NCBI GenBank assembly: GCA_902806595.1
Contig: CADCXC010000012.1
Coordinates: forward strand, 434,001 to 498,000
DNA length: 64,000 nt
Direction of reading: 5' to 3'
Source of the DNA: Pyrenopolyporus hunteri
Taxonomy: Eukaryota > Ascomycota > Sordariomycetes > Xylariales > Hypoxylaceae
Position 1 is the stretch's first letter, and every line of letters starts with the position of its first letter. The position numbers and the translations under genes are program-made. The notes below the pieces were generated by a model, which worked only from the letters and a program-made list of their open reading frames with translations, had not been told where the DNA came from and searched no databases. Positions 15,085-29,548 of this stretch are shown here, piece after piece.

Positions 15085-15310
15085 AAATTATTCGTTTTTA
15101 TCGACGAATTATTTATAAATAATAAAAATTTAAATTCTTAAATTAAATATATTATATTTATCGTAAATAAAACGTTTTCGAAATTATTTTTTAATATTAA
15201 AAGTAATATTATTTATTAAAATTCGATTAAATTAAAACGCGTTATATAAAACGTTTTAATAAACGAAATTTACGTTATAATATATAACGTAGATATAATA
15301 ATAATTTTTA
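15085..15310 (+). pseudogene. pol RNase H relic of element C
   Basis: The plus strand reads FIDELFINNKNLNS, a stop, then IKY at about 15099-15150. Further on, KRV..NVLINEIYVI (about 15237-15290) matches the conserved KRVTRSVLASELYAM-like segment of fungal Copia RNase H once RIP changes are allowed for. It lies about 0.4 kb before the 3' LTR, as expected for Copia. Confidence 0.7.
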
Positions 15311-15674
15311 AAACGACGATTTCGTTAATTAATAAAAAATTAAATTATTTAAATTTTTTTATTATTATTTATATTAATTTTTATTTATTTTACGAGTATT
15401 TAATTAAATTAAATACCATAAAAAAATTTATAATCGATATTATATTATTTTAATAATCGTATAAAAAATAAAAAATAACGAAAATTAAATAAATTTATAA
15501 AAAAAATAACCTTATTAACATTATAATAAAAAGTAATATTAATAAAATATTAAAAACATTTATTAATATGAATAATATTATAATAAAATTATAAAAATAA
15601 ATAAAAAAATAAAAAAAAGAAATTTATTATTATTAATAATTAAAAAAAAAAATTACGAAAAAAAAAATTATTAA

Positions 15675-15943
15675 TATAATTATATAATTTTATATTAAAA
15701 AATTTATCGTAACGATAATAATAATAAATATACTTTTATTAAATACTTCGTTATTTTAAGTAATAAAAATTTAAAATATATACTTTAAAAAAATATATAA
15801 ATATTAATTAATGTAAAATTAATTAATTATATTTATATATAAATAAATATAATAAATATAACACTTTTTTCGTAAATTTTTATATTAAATAATCGTATAA
15901 TATTTTTTTAATTTATTAATTAACGACTTTTTTATCGTTTAAT
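15675..15943 (+). repeat. LTR of element C (3' LTR)
   Basis: About 269 bp direct repeat of 9557-9827; the first bases are TATAATTATATAAT, where the 5' copy has TGTAGTTATATAAT. Confidence 0.82.
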
Positions 15944-18900
15944 AATAAAATTAAAAAAATTATTATTATAATAATACGAAAGATTTTTATCGTAATAATA
16001 TATATAATAATAATATTTTTTTTTTATATAATACTTTTTTATTTATATTAAAATATCGTTTTATTATATTAAATTTTTTTAAATTTATAATATTTATTAT
16101 ATTATAAAAAATTAAAAATTTAATTTAAACGTAAATTTATAAAAAAAAATTTAATTTTATTAAATAAAAAAATATAAATAAATTTAAAATTTTAATTAAA
16201 TATATTTTTAATTTTATAATTATTTTCGTTTTTTTTAATAAATATTTTAATTATATAATAATAAAATAAAAAAAAATAAATTCGTAAATTATTACTTTTT
16301 AATAAAAAATAACGTAAATTTTATTTACGTTAATAAATTTAAAATTAACGGATAAAAATAAATTATACGTTTATATAATTAAAAAAATTTTAAAAAAATT
16401 TTAAAAACGTTTTAAAAATTTTATTTTAAACGATTTTTAAATTTTATTACGTTAATTACAATCGATTTTAAAAATCGCATTAATATAAAAAAATATTTAT
16501 ATAAATAAAAATAATATTAATATTATCGAATTTTTATTAAATTTTTTATTATTATATAAATTATTAAAATAAAATAATAATAAATTAATAAAAATAAAAT
16601 AAAAATAATTTAATACGTTAATATAAAAAACGTTTATATATCGAATCGAAAAAAATATAATTTATTTAAAAACGTTTATATCGATATATATATATATTAT
16701 AATATAATAATAACTACGATTTTTTACTTTTTAAACGTTTAATTAATTAATCGAATATAAAAATTTAAATTCGATAATATTTATTATATCGATAAAATCG
16801 TTATTAATATTATTTTAACGACGTTATAAATTATTTTCGTAATATACGTACTTATTTTTTATTACTTTTAATAATTTATTATTTATATTTTATATTTTAT
16901 CGTTTTTTTTATCGTAATTTTTTATAATATAATCTTTTTAATAATTAACATTTAAATCTTCGTCGTTAATTTCGTTTAACTTTTAAAATAATTAAAATAA
17001 TTTACGTAATTAATCGAAATTTTAAATATTTAATATATTTATTTTTTTCGTTTTTATTTTTTAAAAAATAACTACGTTTTTTTAAATTATTATAATTAAT
17101 TAATATCTTATTATTTTAATTTACGTTAAATTATAAAAATATAATTAACGATACATTTTTAATTTTATACGAAAAAAATAACTTTAATTTTTATTATTAA
17201 AAAATATTTATAAACTTTTCGAATTATTATTAAATAATTCGTATATAATATCGACGGTTTTATTAAACGTCGTATTAAAAAAAAAGTTATTATATCGAAA
17301 ATTATAATTTTTTTTTAAATAACTTTATAATTTTTATTAATTAAATCGACTTCGATATTTATATTCGTTAAAAATTAATAAAACGATATTTATTACGATA
17401 TTTTTTTTATTTAAATTTTTAATAAAATATACTTTTTTATTATTATCGACTACTTTAAAAAAACTTAAAATAATAAAAATAATTATATCGAAAAACTTTA
17501 TAACGTTTTAAAAAATAAATTTCGTTTTTTTTAAATATATATTATACGGTTAAAATTCGTTAAATTTAATTTTATATTATATTTTCCATTATTTTTATTA
17601 AATAAATAATTATTTACTTTTTATATAATATATTTTATTATTAATATTTTACGAATATATATTTTATTATAAAATAATACTTTAATACGAAATAAAATAA
17701 AATTTAATATTATTATAATTAGACTTCGATTATTTTTTTTAATATTAAAATTAAAAAAAAAACGAAGAAAAATTCGATTTTAAAATATTATAAATAATAT
17801 TAAATAAATTAATATTATATTAACGTACTTTTAAAAAAAATTTTAAAAGTAAATAATAATTTATCGTAACTATATAATGTATTATTTATAATATATTTTA
17901 ATTATAATATATTTTATTTACTTTATTATATTAATTCGAAAAATTAATTAATAAATTTTATATATTAATCGATACTTTCGAAAATATTAAAAAAATACGT
18001 TAATTTATAATTAATAATAATAATAATAAAAACTTCGATTAATTTTATACGAAATAAAAATATTATCGTAATAATAAAAACGGTTAATATTAATCGAAAA
18101 AAATAATTTAAACTTAAAAATATCGTTATTAAATATATAAAAAAAAATATTAATTTACGAAATATTTTAAAAATAAATAAAAAAAAATTAAAAAACGTTA
18201 ATAAATTTAAAAAGTTAAAAATAAAGTAAATATATTATATTTTTAATAAATTATAAAAATATTAAATAAAAAAACTCGAAATTAAAAAATAATAATTAAA
18301 ACGTCGTTACTTTCGAAATAAAAAAAATCGACTTTTAATATTAATTAATTACGATATATTTAATAAATTAAATATATTAATATTAAATCGTTTTTTATTA
18401 TCTTTTTATTAATAAATTAAAAAATAATATTATATTTATTTTAAATCGATATATTAAAAATATCTTTTAAAATATTATCCCTAATATCGACGTAATTAAA
18501 ATATTTATTATAAAAAAAATTAATGTTAAATTTTTATAAAAAATTTTTTTAATCGAAATTTTAAAATAAATAATAATTAAATCGATAAAATTAATATTAA
18601 ATTTAAAAATAAACTTTTAATTAAATTATTAAAAATAATTATCGTTAACATTTTATTTAAATTAATCGATTTTTATATTATAAATTTAAATATTTTATTT
18701 TTTATATATTTAAAAAATATAAATTAATTAAATATTTACTTAAATAATATTACGAATTAATTAATCGAAAAAAATAATATTATTATTATTATTATTTATA
18801 AATAAAAACATTTATAATTTTATTTCGATAATATAATTTTTTTTACGAAATTTAAATTATATTATATTTATATTCGATTTAATTATTTTTTTATAATTAA

Positions 18901-19069
18901 ATTATATATTTTTTTAAATAAAATAAATTATAACGTCGATATTAAAAATATTAAAAAAATTAATAAATTTTATTATTATTATTAAATTAAAAATAAAATT
19001 TTTTAAAAATTTAAATTTAATTTAAAAAATTTTAATATAAATTTTAATTATAAAATTATTATTAATATT

Positions 19070-19285
19070 TATTAATAAGTACGTACGTAAATAAAATAAA
19101 AAAATAAAAGTAAAAGTAAATGCGATATAATAAAATTAATGTTATATAATTATTTAAAAAAAAAAGATTATCTAATAAAAAAATCGTAAAAAAGGTTTTT
19201 TTTATATAAACGAAAATATATAAATATTTTTTTTTTTTAAAATACGTATTACGAAATAATACGTATATAAATTAATTAATTATTA
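19070..19285 (-). repeat. LTR of element Z (3' LTR)
   Basis: 216 bp, begins TATTAATAAGTACGTACG and ends AATTATTA on the plus strand. TA...TA tips fit original TG...CA after RIP-type change. Confidence 0.85.
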
Positions 19286-19639
19286 TTTACTTTATTTTTT
19301 TTTCGTAATTAATTAATTACGAACTATTAATTAAATTTTTCGTTTTATTTATTTTTTTAATTTTAAATTAATTTAATTTTCTTTTATTAAATTTCGTATA
19401 ATTTTATTAAAAGACATTTTTATTATCGCATCCGTAAAGTTACACGACCTATATATTTATCGAATATTATTAATCTTTTAATTTTCGTAAAACTACTTTA
19501 ATATTATTAAATCGATTATTAATTTTTTTTCGTTAATATTTTTTATTTATATTAAATATTAATATAATAATAAAAAATCGATATATAAAACGAAAAGGGT
19601 TTTAAAAAATAATATACGTTTTAAAATAATATTAATCGT

Positions 19640-19880
19640 ATAATAAATAACGTAATCGACGTCGAAATTTTAAACTATTTTATATATTTTATTTATAAAA
19701 ATATTATAAATAACTTACTTACATTTAATAAATAATTAATAAATAATATTATTAATAATTTGTATTTTATTATTTCGATCGATAAAACTTTTATTATTTA
19801 AAATAATAACGTATTTAATTTACGAACTTAAATTTTTATTATTCGTAAAAAATCCATCGATAAAAATATAAAAATATAAA
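19640..19880 (-). pseudogene. pol RNase H relic of element Z
   Basis: The reverse strand at about 19820-19866 reads FIDGFFTNNKNLSS, a stop at a former Gln codon, then IKYV. This is the clearest copy of the RNase H motif. It lies about 0.4-0.6 kb inside the left LTR, which shows that Z is transcribed right to left. Confidence 0.75.
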
Positions 19881-22800
19881 TTTTAAAAGTTTAATTTAAC
19901 ATATCGAAGTTTACGTATTTAATTATTTATTTACCATTTAATTTTAACGTTAAAAGTTTTAACTTTTTTAAATTTAAGTTCGAAATATTAAGCCGCCGTA
20001 AAATAATCGAAAATTATTTTAAGTTAATATATAAAAGCGATATATATATTTCGAATTTATTATTTTACGAATTTTTTAATTATATCGAAAATTTTAACGT
20101 TTAATAATTTAAATTTTTTAATTTAATTTTTTTAAATAGTCGTTACGTTAAAATTTTTATCGTAAATCGTAATATATAAATTATTAAAGTTTTCGATTTC
20201 GAAATTTATAATTTTTTAAAAGCGCGTTTTAATTTTAATTTTATTAAAAATTTTATTTTTAATAATAAAAAAATCCGTAATATCGACATTAAAAATATCA
20301 TTCGTTTAAAAATTAATAAATTCGAACGAATTTAAATTCGTTATAAATAAATAAAAGTCGAAAATTAATGATTTTATTCGTAATTTTTATTAATAATAAT
20401 ATAAATAAATTTTAAATTAATAAATATTTAATTTCGTAAAACCATATAAAAATTTAATTATTCGTAATAATGTTTTTTTAAGATATTTATTTTTAAATTT
20501 AATTAATAAATATATAAAAATAATCTTTTATATCGATGTTTTAAATTAAATGTAAATTATTATAATATTTCGAATCATAACTTTTATCCCTTTACGACAT
20601 AATATAAACGTTAAAATTAATATAATATATTAATTAACTTTTTAAATAATAAGTGTATATATTATAATATATTTTTTATTAAAATTATTATAATTTTAAA
20701 TTATTAAACGAAATTTTTCGTAAAATGCGACGGTGTTTTTATTTTTAATTTTACGAATTATTCGTAATTTAAAAATCGTAACGTTTTAATATATAATTAT
20801 ATCGTAAATTTTTAAACGTAAAATATTTTTTTCGAATAAAATGTTAAATTTTTTTATATCTAATATTTCGTAAAATTTTCCTTATATAATGATTTTTTTA
20901 TTCGCTTATAATTTAATAATAAAAATAAAATTTTCCTATTTTTTATTAATAATATATAATTTAACGGTATGGGAAAAATCGTTAATATATATAAAATTTT
21001 CCTTCGAAATAATTTAATAATTATTAAAATTAAAAATTAACGCGAGTAATTCGATTTTAAATTTTTTAAACGATATAAAATTTTTTTTAATTAAATATAC
21101 GATTTAATATAAGAATTTTTAAACGTAAATATTTCGTTTAAAACGTTAAAAACGACGGTAATATTTTTATTTAATATTATAATAATTTTATAAAGGTTTT
21201 TTTATTTTTTTTTTTTTATAAACGAATATTTTATTATCGATAAAAAGTAATATAAGAAAAGTTTTTTATATGTTAAAGTTATTACGTATATTTAAAATAT
21301 TTTTTATAAAACGTTATATTTTAATTTTTTTAATTTTTATTATTATTTTTTAAACGGTTTATATTTTTTAAATCTATGCGAAAATAAAAAGTAAATTTAT
21401 ATTAATTTTAAAATATACGTTAAATATAAAAAATATAAGTATTAAATTATTAAAATTAATTATATCGTTAATTATTTTAATAATTATTTATAATCGAATT
21501 ATATATAAATTAAAACTTTATAATTTATTAATAATAATTTCGTACATTTTACGAACGAAGTCGTAATATTTTTCGACTTTATTAATTAATTAATATATTT
21601 CGACTAATATTTAATAATAAGTAATTTTAATAATACGAGTTTTATTTCGAAATTCGATATTATCGAAATTCGTGTCGATATTATATATAATAATATTTAA
21701 GGGTTCGAAATAAATATTAATTTAATATTATTTTAATATATTTTAAGTTTTTTTAATAAAAATAATTTTTATAAAACGAATAATTTAAAACCTTATAACG
21801 GCGTTAATTATATATAAAATAAAACATTTATCTAAATATATAATATTAATAATAATTTCGTAATTAAAATCTATATTAAAGTTTTTTAAATTAAATTTAA
21901 ATTTTTAAAAAATCTTACTTTTAATTTAATAATAATAATAAAATTTATTAATTTTTTTAATATTTTTAATATCGACATTATAATTTATTTTATTTAAAAA
22001 AATGTATAATTTAATTATAAAAAGATAATTAAATCGAATATAAATACGGTATAATTCGAATTTCGTAAAAAAAATTATATTATTAAAATAAAATTATAAA
22101 TATTTTTATTTATAAATAACGATAATAATGATATTATTTTTTTCGATTAATTAATTTATAACGTTATTTAAATAAACATTTAATCGATTTATATTTTTTA
22201 AATATATAAAAAACGAAATATTTAAATTTATAATATAAAAATCGATTAATTCGAATAAAACATTAATTATAATCGTTTTTAATAATTCGATTAAAAGTTT
22301 ATTTTCGAATTTAATATTAATTTTACCGATTCGATTATTATTTATTTTAAAGTTTCGATCGAAAAGATTTTTTATAAAAATTTAATATTAACTTTTTTTT
22401 ATAATAAATATTTTAATTACGTCGATATCGAAAATAATACTTTAAAAAATATTTTTAATATATCGATTTAAAATAAAAATAATATTATTTTTTAATTTAT
22501 CGATATAAAAGTAATAAAAAATAATTCGATATTAATATATTTAATTTATTAAATATATCGTAGTTAATTAATATTAAAAGTTAATTTTTTTCGTTTCGAA
22601 AGTAATAACGTTTTAATCGTCGTTTTCCGACTTCGAATTTTTTTATTTAATACTTTTATAATCCGTTAAAAACATAATATATTTACTTTTATTTTTAATT
22701 TTTTAAATTCGTTAACGTTTTTTAATTTCTTTTTATTTATTTTCGAAATGTTTAATAAATTAATATTCCTTTTTTTTATATATTTAATAACGACGTTTTT

Positions 22801-25009
22801 AAATTTAAATCGTTTTTTTCGATTAATATTAACTACTTTTATCGTTACGGTAATATTTTCGTTTAATATAAAATTAATCGAAATTTTCGTCGTTATTATC
22901 GTTAATTAAAAATTAATATATTCTTTTAATATTTTTAAAAATATTAATTAACGCGCGAAATTTATTAACTAATTTTTCGAATTAATACGATAAAATAAAT
23001 AAAATATATTATAATTAAAATATATTATAAATAATACGTTATATAACTACGATAAATTATTATTTACCTTTAAAATTTTTTCTAAAAATACGTTAATATA
23101 ATATTAATTTATTTAATATTATTTATAATACTTTAAAATCGAACTTTCCTTCGTTTTTTTTTTTAACCTTAATGTTAAAAAAAATAATTAAAATCTAATT
23201 ATAATAATATTAAACTTTATTTTATTCCGTATTAAAATATCGTTTTATAATTAAATACATATTCGTAAAACATTAATAATAAAATATATTATATAAAAAA
23301 TAAATAACCATTCGTTTAATAAAAATAATGGAAAATACGATATAAAATTAAATTTAATAAATTTTAACCGTATAATATACGTCTAAAAAAAAATAAAACT
23401 TATCTTTTAAAACGTTATAAAATTTTTTAATATAATTATTTTTATTATTTTAAGTTTTTTTAAAATAATCGACAATAATAAAAAAATATATTTTATTAAA
23501 AGTTCGAGTAAAAAAAACGTTATAATAAATATCGTTTTATTAATTTTCGACGGATATAAATACGAGGATTAATTTAATTAATAAAAATTATAAAGTCGTT
23601 TAAAAAAAAAACCGTAATTTTTAATATAATAACTTTTTCTTCTTAATACGACGTTTAATAAAACCGTCGATATTATATACGAACTATTTAATAACGATTC
23701 GAAAAATTTATAAATATTTCCCGATAATAAAAGTTAAAATTATCCTTTTCGTTAAAAACTAAAAATATATCGTTAATTATATTTTTATAATTTAATATAA
23801 ATTAAAATAATAAAATATTAATTAATCGTAATAATTTAAAAAAACGCGGTTATTTTTTAAAAAATAAAAATAAAAAAAATAAATATATTAAATATTTAAA
23901 ATTTCGATTAATTACGTAAATTACTTTAATTATTTTAAAAGTTAAATAAAATTAATAACGGGAATTTAGGTATTAATTATTAAAGGAATTATATTATAAA
24001 AAGTTACGGTAAAAAAAACGATAAAACGTAAAATATAAACGATAAATTATTAAAAATAATAAAAAATAAATACGTATATTATAAAAATAACTCGTAACGT
24101 TATTAAAACGATATTAATAATAATTTTATCGATATAATAAATATTATCGAATTCGAATTTTCGTATTCGATTAATTAATTTAACGTTTAAAAAGTAAAAA
24201 ATCGTAGTCGTTATTATATTATAACGTATATATATATTAATATAAATAACTTCGAATAAATTATATTTTTTTCGATTCGATATATAAACACTTTCCACGT
24301 TAATATATTAAATTATTTTCATTTTACTTTTATTAATTCGTCGTTATTTTACTTTAATAATTCGCGTAATAATAAAAAATTTAAAAAAAATTCGATAACG
24401 TTAATATTATTTCTACTTATATAAATATTTTTTTACATTAACGCGATCCTTAAAACCGATCGTAATTAACGTAATAAAACTTAAAAATCGTTTAAAATAA
24501 AACTTTTAAAATATTCTTAAAATTCCTTTAAAATTTCCTTAATTATACGAATATATAATTTACTTTTATTCGTTACTTTTAAATTTATTAATATAAATAA
24601 AATTTACGTTACTTTTTATTAAAAAGTAACGATTTACGGATTTATTTTTTCTTATTTTATCGCTATATAATTAAAATACTTATTAAAAAAAGCGGAAATA
24701 ATTATAAAATTAAAAATATATTTAATTAACATTTTAAATTTATTTATATTTTTTTACTTAATAAATTTAAATCTTTTTTCGCGAATTTACGCTTAAGTCG
24801 AACTTTTAATTTTTTACGATATAATAAATATTATAAGTTTAAAAAAATTTAATATAATAAAATAATATTTTAACATAAATAAAAAAATATCGTATAAAAA
24901 AAATATTATTATCGCGTATATTATTACGATAAAAATCCTTTATATTATTATAATAATAACTTTTTTAACTTTATTAATTTATATTATTAACTCTAATAAC
25001 ATTAATTAA

Positions 25010-25223
25010 TATTAATAAATATATACGTAAATAAAATAAAAAAATAAAAATAAAAATAAACGCGATATAATAAAATTAATATTATATAATTATTTAAAAA
25101 AAAAATTATTTAATAAAAAAATTATAAAAAAAATCTCTTTTATATAAACGAAAATACATAAATACTTCCTCTTCTTAAAATACGTACCACGAAATAATAC
25201 GTACATAAGTTAATTAACCATTA
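25010..25223 (-). repeat. LTR of element Z (5' LTR)
   Basis: 214 bp direct repeat of 19070-19285, ending AACCATTA; among the least mutated copies of this LTR in the window. Confidence 0.85.
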
Positions 25224-27199
25224 ATATTATATATTTAAATAAACGTTTTATTTTATATATAATCGACGTCGTTATAAAATTTTAAATTATTTATTTTATA
25301 AAAATTATTTTTATTAAAAAATTTAAAATATATTAAAATAATATTAAATCGATATTTACTTTAAATTTTCGAATATTATTATATATAATATCGATATAAA
25401 TTTCGATAATATCAAATTTCGAAATAAAACCCGTATTATTAAAATTACTTATTATTAAATATCCGTCGAAATACATTAATTAATTAATAAAATCGAAAAA
25501 TATTACGACTTTATTTATAAAATATATAAAATTATTACCGATAAATTTTAAAGTTTAAATTTATATATATTTTAATTATAAATAATTATTAAAGTAATTA
25601 ATAATACCGTTAATTTTAATAATTTAATATTTATATTTTTTATATTTAATATTTACTTTAAAATTAATATAAATTTACTTTTTACTTTTATATAAATTTA
25701 AAAAATATAAATTATTTAAAAAATAATAACGAAAATTAAAAAAATTAAAACGTAACGTTTCGTAAAAAATATATTAAATATATATAATAACTTTAATATA
25801 TAAAAAATTTTTTTCGTATTATTTTCCATCAATAATAAAATATTCGTTTATAAAAAAAAAAATAAAAAAATCCTTATAAAATTATTATAATATTAAATAA
25901 AAATATTATTATCGTTTTTAATATTTCGAATAAAATATCTACGTTTAAAAATTCTTATATTAAATCATATATTTAACTTTAAAAAAATCCCGTACCGTTT
26001 AAAAAACTTAAAATTAAATTATTTACGTTAATTTTTAATTTTAACGATTATTAAATTATTTCGAAAAAAAATTTTATATATATCGATAATTTTTTTTATA
26101 TCGTAAAATTATATATTATTAATAAAAAATAAAAAAATTTTACTTTTATTATTAAATTTCAAATAAATAAAAAAATTATTATATAAAAAAAACTTTACGA
26201 AATATTAAATATAAAAAAATTTAACGTTTTATTTAAAAAAAATATTTTACGCTTAAAAATTTATAATATAATTATATATCGAAACGTTATAATTTTTAAA
26301 TTATAAATAATTCGTAAAATTAAAAGTAAAAATATTATTACGTTATACGAAAAATTTCGCTTAATAATTTAAAATTATAATAATTTTAATAAAAAATATA
26401 TTATAACGTATATATTTATTATTTAAAAAATTAATTAACGTATTATATTAATTTTAACGTTTATATTATATCGTAAAAAAATAAAAGTTATAATCTAAAA
26501 TATTATAATAATTTATATTTAATTTAAAATATTAATATAAAAAATTATTTTTATATATTTATTAATCGAATTTAAAAATAAATATTTTAAAAAAATATTA
26601 TTATAAATAATTAAATTTTTATATAATTTTATAAAGTTAAATATTTATTAATTTAAAACTTATTTATATTATTATTAATAAAAATTACGAATAAAATTAT
26701 TAATTTTCAATTTTTATTTATTTATAACGAATTCGAATTTATTCGAATTTATTAATTTTTAAACGAATAATATTTTTAATATCGATATTACGAATTTTTT
26801 TACCGTTAAAAATAAAATTTTTAATAAAATTAAAATTAAAATATATTTTTAAAAAATTATAAACTTTAAAATCGAAAATTTTAATAATTTATATATTATA
26901 ATTTATAATAAAAATTTTAATATAACGATTATTTAAAAAAGTTAAATTAAAAGATTTAAATTATTAAACGTTAAAACCTTTAATATAATAAAAAAATTCG
27001 TAAAATAATTAACTTAAAATATATATATCGTTTTTATATATTAATTCGAAATAATTTTTAATTATTTTATAATAATTTAATACTTTAAATTCGAACCTAA
27101 AAAAATTAAAGTTTTTAACGTTAAAATTAAATAATAAATAAATAATTAAATACGTAAATTTTATTATATCGAATTAAATTTTTAAAATTTATACTTTTA

Positions 27200-27430
27200 T
27201 ATTTTTATCGATAAATTTTTCGTAAATAATAAAAATTTAAATTCGTAAATTAAATACGTTATTATTTTAAATAATAAAAATCTCATCGATCGAAATAATA
27301 AAATATAAATTATTAATAATATTATTTATTAATTATCCATTAAATATAAACGAATTATTCGTAACGTATTTATTAATAAAATTTATAAAATAATTTAAAA
27401 TTTCGACGTCGATTACGTTATTTATTATAT
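27200..27430 (+). pseudogene. pol RNase H relic of element X
   Basis: The plus strand reads FIDKFFVNNKNLNS, a stop, then IKYV, the same RNase H motif as in the other copies. The expected downstream part up to the 3' LTR is present but full of stops. Position near the 3' LTR agrees with Copia gene order (integrase, reverse transcriptase, RNase H). Confidence 0.7.
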
Positions 27431-27782
27431 AATTAACATTATTATAAAACGTTTTTTATTTTTTAAAATTTTTTTCGTTTTATATATCGACTTTTTATTA
27501 TTATATTAATGTTTAATATAAATAAAAAATATTAACGAAAAAAAGTTAATAATTAATTTAATAACGTTAAAATAATTTTATAAAAACCGGGAAATTAATG
27601 ACATTTAATAAATATATAAATTATATAATTTTACGAACGTAATAATAAAAACATCCCTTAATAAAATTATAAAAAATTTAATAAAAAATAATTAAATTAA
27701 TTTACGATTAAAAAAATAAATAAAACGAAAAATTTAATTAATAATTCGTAATTAATTAATTACGAAAAAAAAATAAAATAAA

Positions 27783-27993
27783 TAATAATTAATTAACTTA
27801 TATACGTATTATTTCGTAATATATACTTTAAAAAAAAATATTTATATACTTTTATTTATATAAAAAAAACCTTTTTTACGATTTTTTTATTAAATAATTT
27901 TTTTTTAAATAATTTATATAATATTAATTTTATTATATCGCGTTTATTTTTACTATTATTTTTTTATTTTATTTACGTATATATTTATTAATA
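27783..27993 (+). repeat. LTR of element X (3' LTR)
   Basis: 211 bp direct repeat of 9305-9517. It is preceded by a purine-rich run (GAAAAAAAAATAAAATAAA) in the place expected for a polypurine tract. Confidence 0.85.
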
Positions 27994-29335
27994 TTATTAA
28001 TATTATATATAAATTATTTAATAATAATTCGAAAAATTTATAAATATTTTTTAATAATAAAAATTAAAATTATTTTTTTTATATAAAATTAAAAATATAT
28101 CGTTAATTATACTTTTATAATTTAACGTAAATTAAAATAATAAAATATTAATTAATCGTAATAATTTAAAAAAATACGATTATTTTTTAAAAAATAAAAA
28201 CGAAAAAAATAAATATATTAAATATTTAAAGTTTTAATTAATTACGTAAATTATTTTAATTATTTTAAAAATTAAACGAAATTAACGAAGGTTTAAATGT
28301 TAATTATTAAAAAAATTATATTATAAAAAATTACGATGAAAAAAACGATAAAATGTAAAATATAAATAATAAATTATTAAAAATAATAAAAAATAAATAT
28401 ACGTATTACGAAAGTAATTTATAACGTCGTCGAAACGATATTAACGATAATTTTATTAATATAATAAATATTATCGAATTCGAATTTTTATATTCGATTA
28501 ATTAATTAAACGTTTAAAAAGTAAAAAATTATAATTATTATTATATTATAACGTATATATATATTAATATAAATATTTTTAAATAAATTACATTTTTTTC
28601 GATTTAATATATAAATACTTTTTATATTAACACATTAAATTATTTTTATTTTATTTTTATTAATTCGTTATTATTTTATTTTAATAATTTACGTAATAAT
28701 AAAAAGTTTAATAAAAATTTAATAATATTAATATTATTTTTATTTATATAAATGTTTTTTTATATTAATATAATCTTTAAAACTAATTGTAATTAACGTA
28801 ATAAAACTTAAAAATCGTTTAAAATAAAACTTTTAAAACGCTTTTAAAACTTTTTTAAAATTTCTTTAATTATATAAACGTATAATTTACTTTTATTTAT
28901 TAACTTTAAATTTATTAACGTAAATAAAACCCACGTTATTTTTTATTAAAAAATAACGATTTACGGGTTTATTTTTTTTTATTTTATCGTTATATAATTA
29001 AAATACTTATTAAAAAAAACGAAAATACTTATAAAATTAAAAATATATTTAATTAAAATTTTAAACTTATTTATATTTTTTTATTCGATAAAATTAAATT
29101 CTTTTTTTCGAATTTACGTTTAAATCGAATTTTTAATTTTTTACGATATAATAAATATTATAAATTTAAAAAAATTTAATATAATAAAATAATATTTTAA
29201 CATAAATAAAAAAATATCGTATAAAAAAATATTATTATAGTATATATTATTATAATAAAAATCTTTTATATTATCGTAATAATAATTTTTTTAATTTTAT
29301 TAATTTATGTTATTAATTTTAAAAATATTAATTAA

Positions 29336-29548
29336 TATTAATAAATACGTACGTAAATAAAATAAAAAAATAATAATAAAAATAAACACGATATAATAAA
29401 ATTAATATTATATAAATTATTTAAAAAAAATTATTTAATAATAAAACCGTAAAAAAAATTTCTTTTATATAAACGAAAATATATAAATACTTCTTTTTTT
29501 TAAAATATATACCACGAAATAATACGTATATAAATTAATTAACTATTA
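29336..29548 (-). repeat. LTR of element Y (5' LTR)
   Basis: 213 bp direct repeat of 4721-4933, ending AACTATTA. It is the right edge of the nested stack. Confidence 0.85.

Larger units (their letters stand above)
9557..15943 (+). mobile_element. Copia-like LTR retrotransposon C, inserted in X
   Basis: LTRs of about 270 bp at 9557-9827 and 15675-15943 bound about 5.85 kb of AT-rich internal DNA. The whole is 6387 bp. Left and right flanks rejoin the gag-side sequence of X exactly, as judged from the related copies at 24960-25010 and 38450-38500. A 5-bp duplication AATAA lies at 9552-9556 and 15944-15948. LTR tips are TG/TA and ..AAT(A), so the ends are uncertain by one or two bases. The LTRs share no similarity with those of X, Y and Z, so C is a different family, but its RNase H relic belongs to the same protein group. 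Confidence 0.82.
19070..25223 (-). mobile_element. Copia-like LTR retrotransposon Z, inserted in X
   Basis: Uninterrupted copy of 6154 bp with LTRs at 19070-19285 and 25010-25223 in direct orientation. Flanking duplication ATATT at 19065-19069 and 25224-25228. The X sequence on both sides is contiguous when Z is removed (X is cut about 2.55 kb from its 3' internal end). Pol reads on the minus strand, so the right LTR is the 5' LTR. Z keeps more C and G outside CpG than Y or X (for example around 19980-20000 and 20720-20750), in keeping with later arrival. It is the best template for a family consensus. Confidence 0.87.
9305..27993 (+). mobile_element. Copia-like LTR retrotransposon X, inserted in Y, split by C and Z
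   Basis: X has LTRs at 9305-9517 and 27783-27993. Its internal DNA is the reverse complement of Y and Z, so it lies head to tail against Y. The gag-side part (9518-9556, then 15944-about 17245) is split by C; the pol part is split by Z into 17245-19069 and 25224-27782. Removing C and Z with their duplications leaves 6138 bp. It is flanked by TTATT at 9300-9304 and 27994-27998; the uninterrupted Z sequence shows CCGTC at this point, which becomes TTATT by RIP-type change. The pol relic reads on the plus strand. Confidence 0.85.
4721..29548 (-). mobile_element. Copia-like LTR retrotransposon Y (outer element, interrupted by X)
   Basis: Y runs from an LTR at 4721-4933 through internal DNA to 9304, is interrupted by X, and resumes at 27999 through 29335 to its second LTR at 29336-29548. 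Both LTRs are in the same orientation and 213 bp long. Without X and the duplicated target site it measures 6134 bp, like its relatives X and Z. The pol relic reads on the minus strand, so the right LTR is the 5' LTR. The flanking duplication TTTTT (4716-4720 and 29549-29553) fits but is weak because it is a homopolymer. X entered near the boundary between the gag-side 1.3 kb and the rest, with duplication TTATT at 9300-9304 and 27994-27998. All coding capacity has been destroyed by C-to-T and G-to-A change. Confidence 0.85.

Noticed and set aside
24050..24298. 82-residue open frame on the minus strand inside Z
   Set aside because: Ile/Tyr/Asn-rich product of AT-rich DNA within a mutated retrotransposon; no family signature. 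The frame at 29535-29744 is rejected for the same reason.
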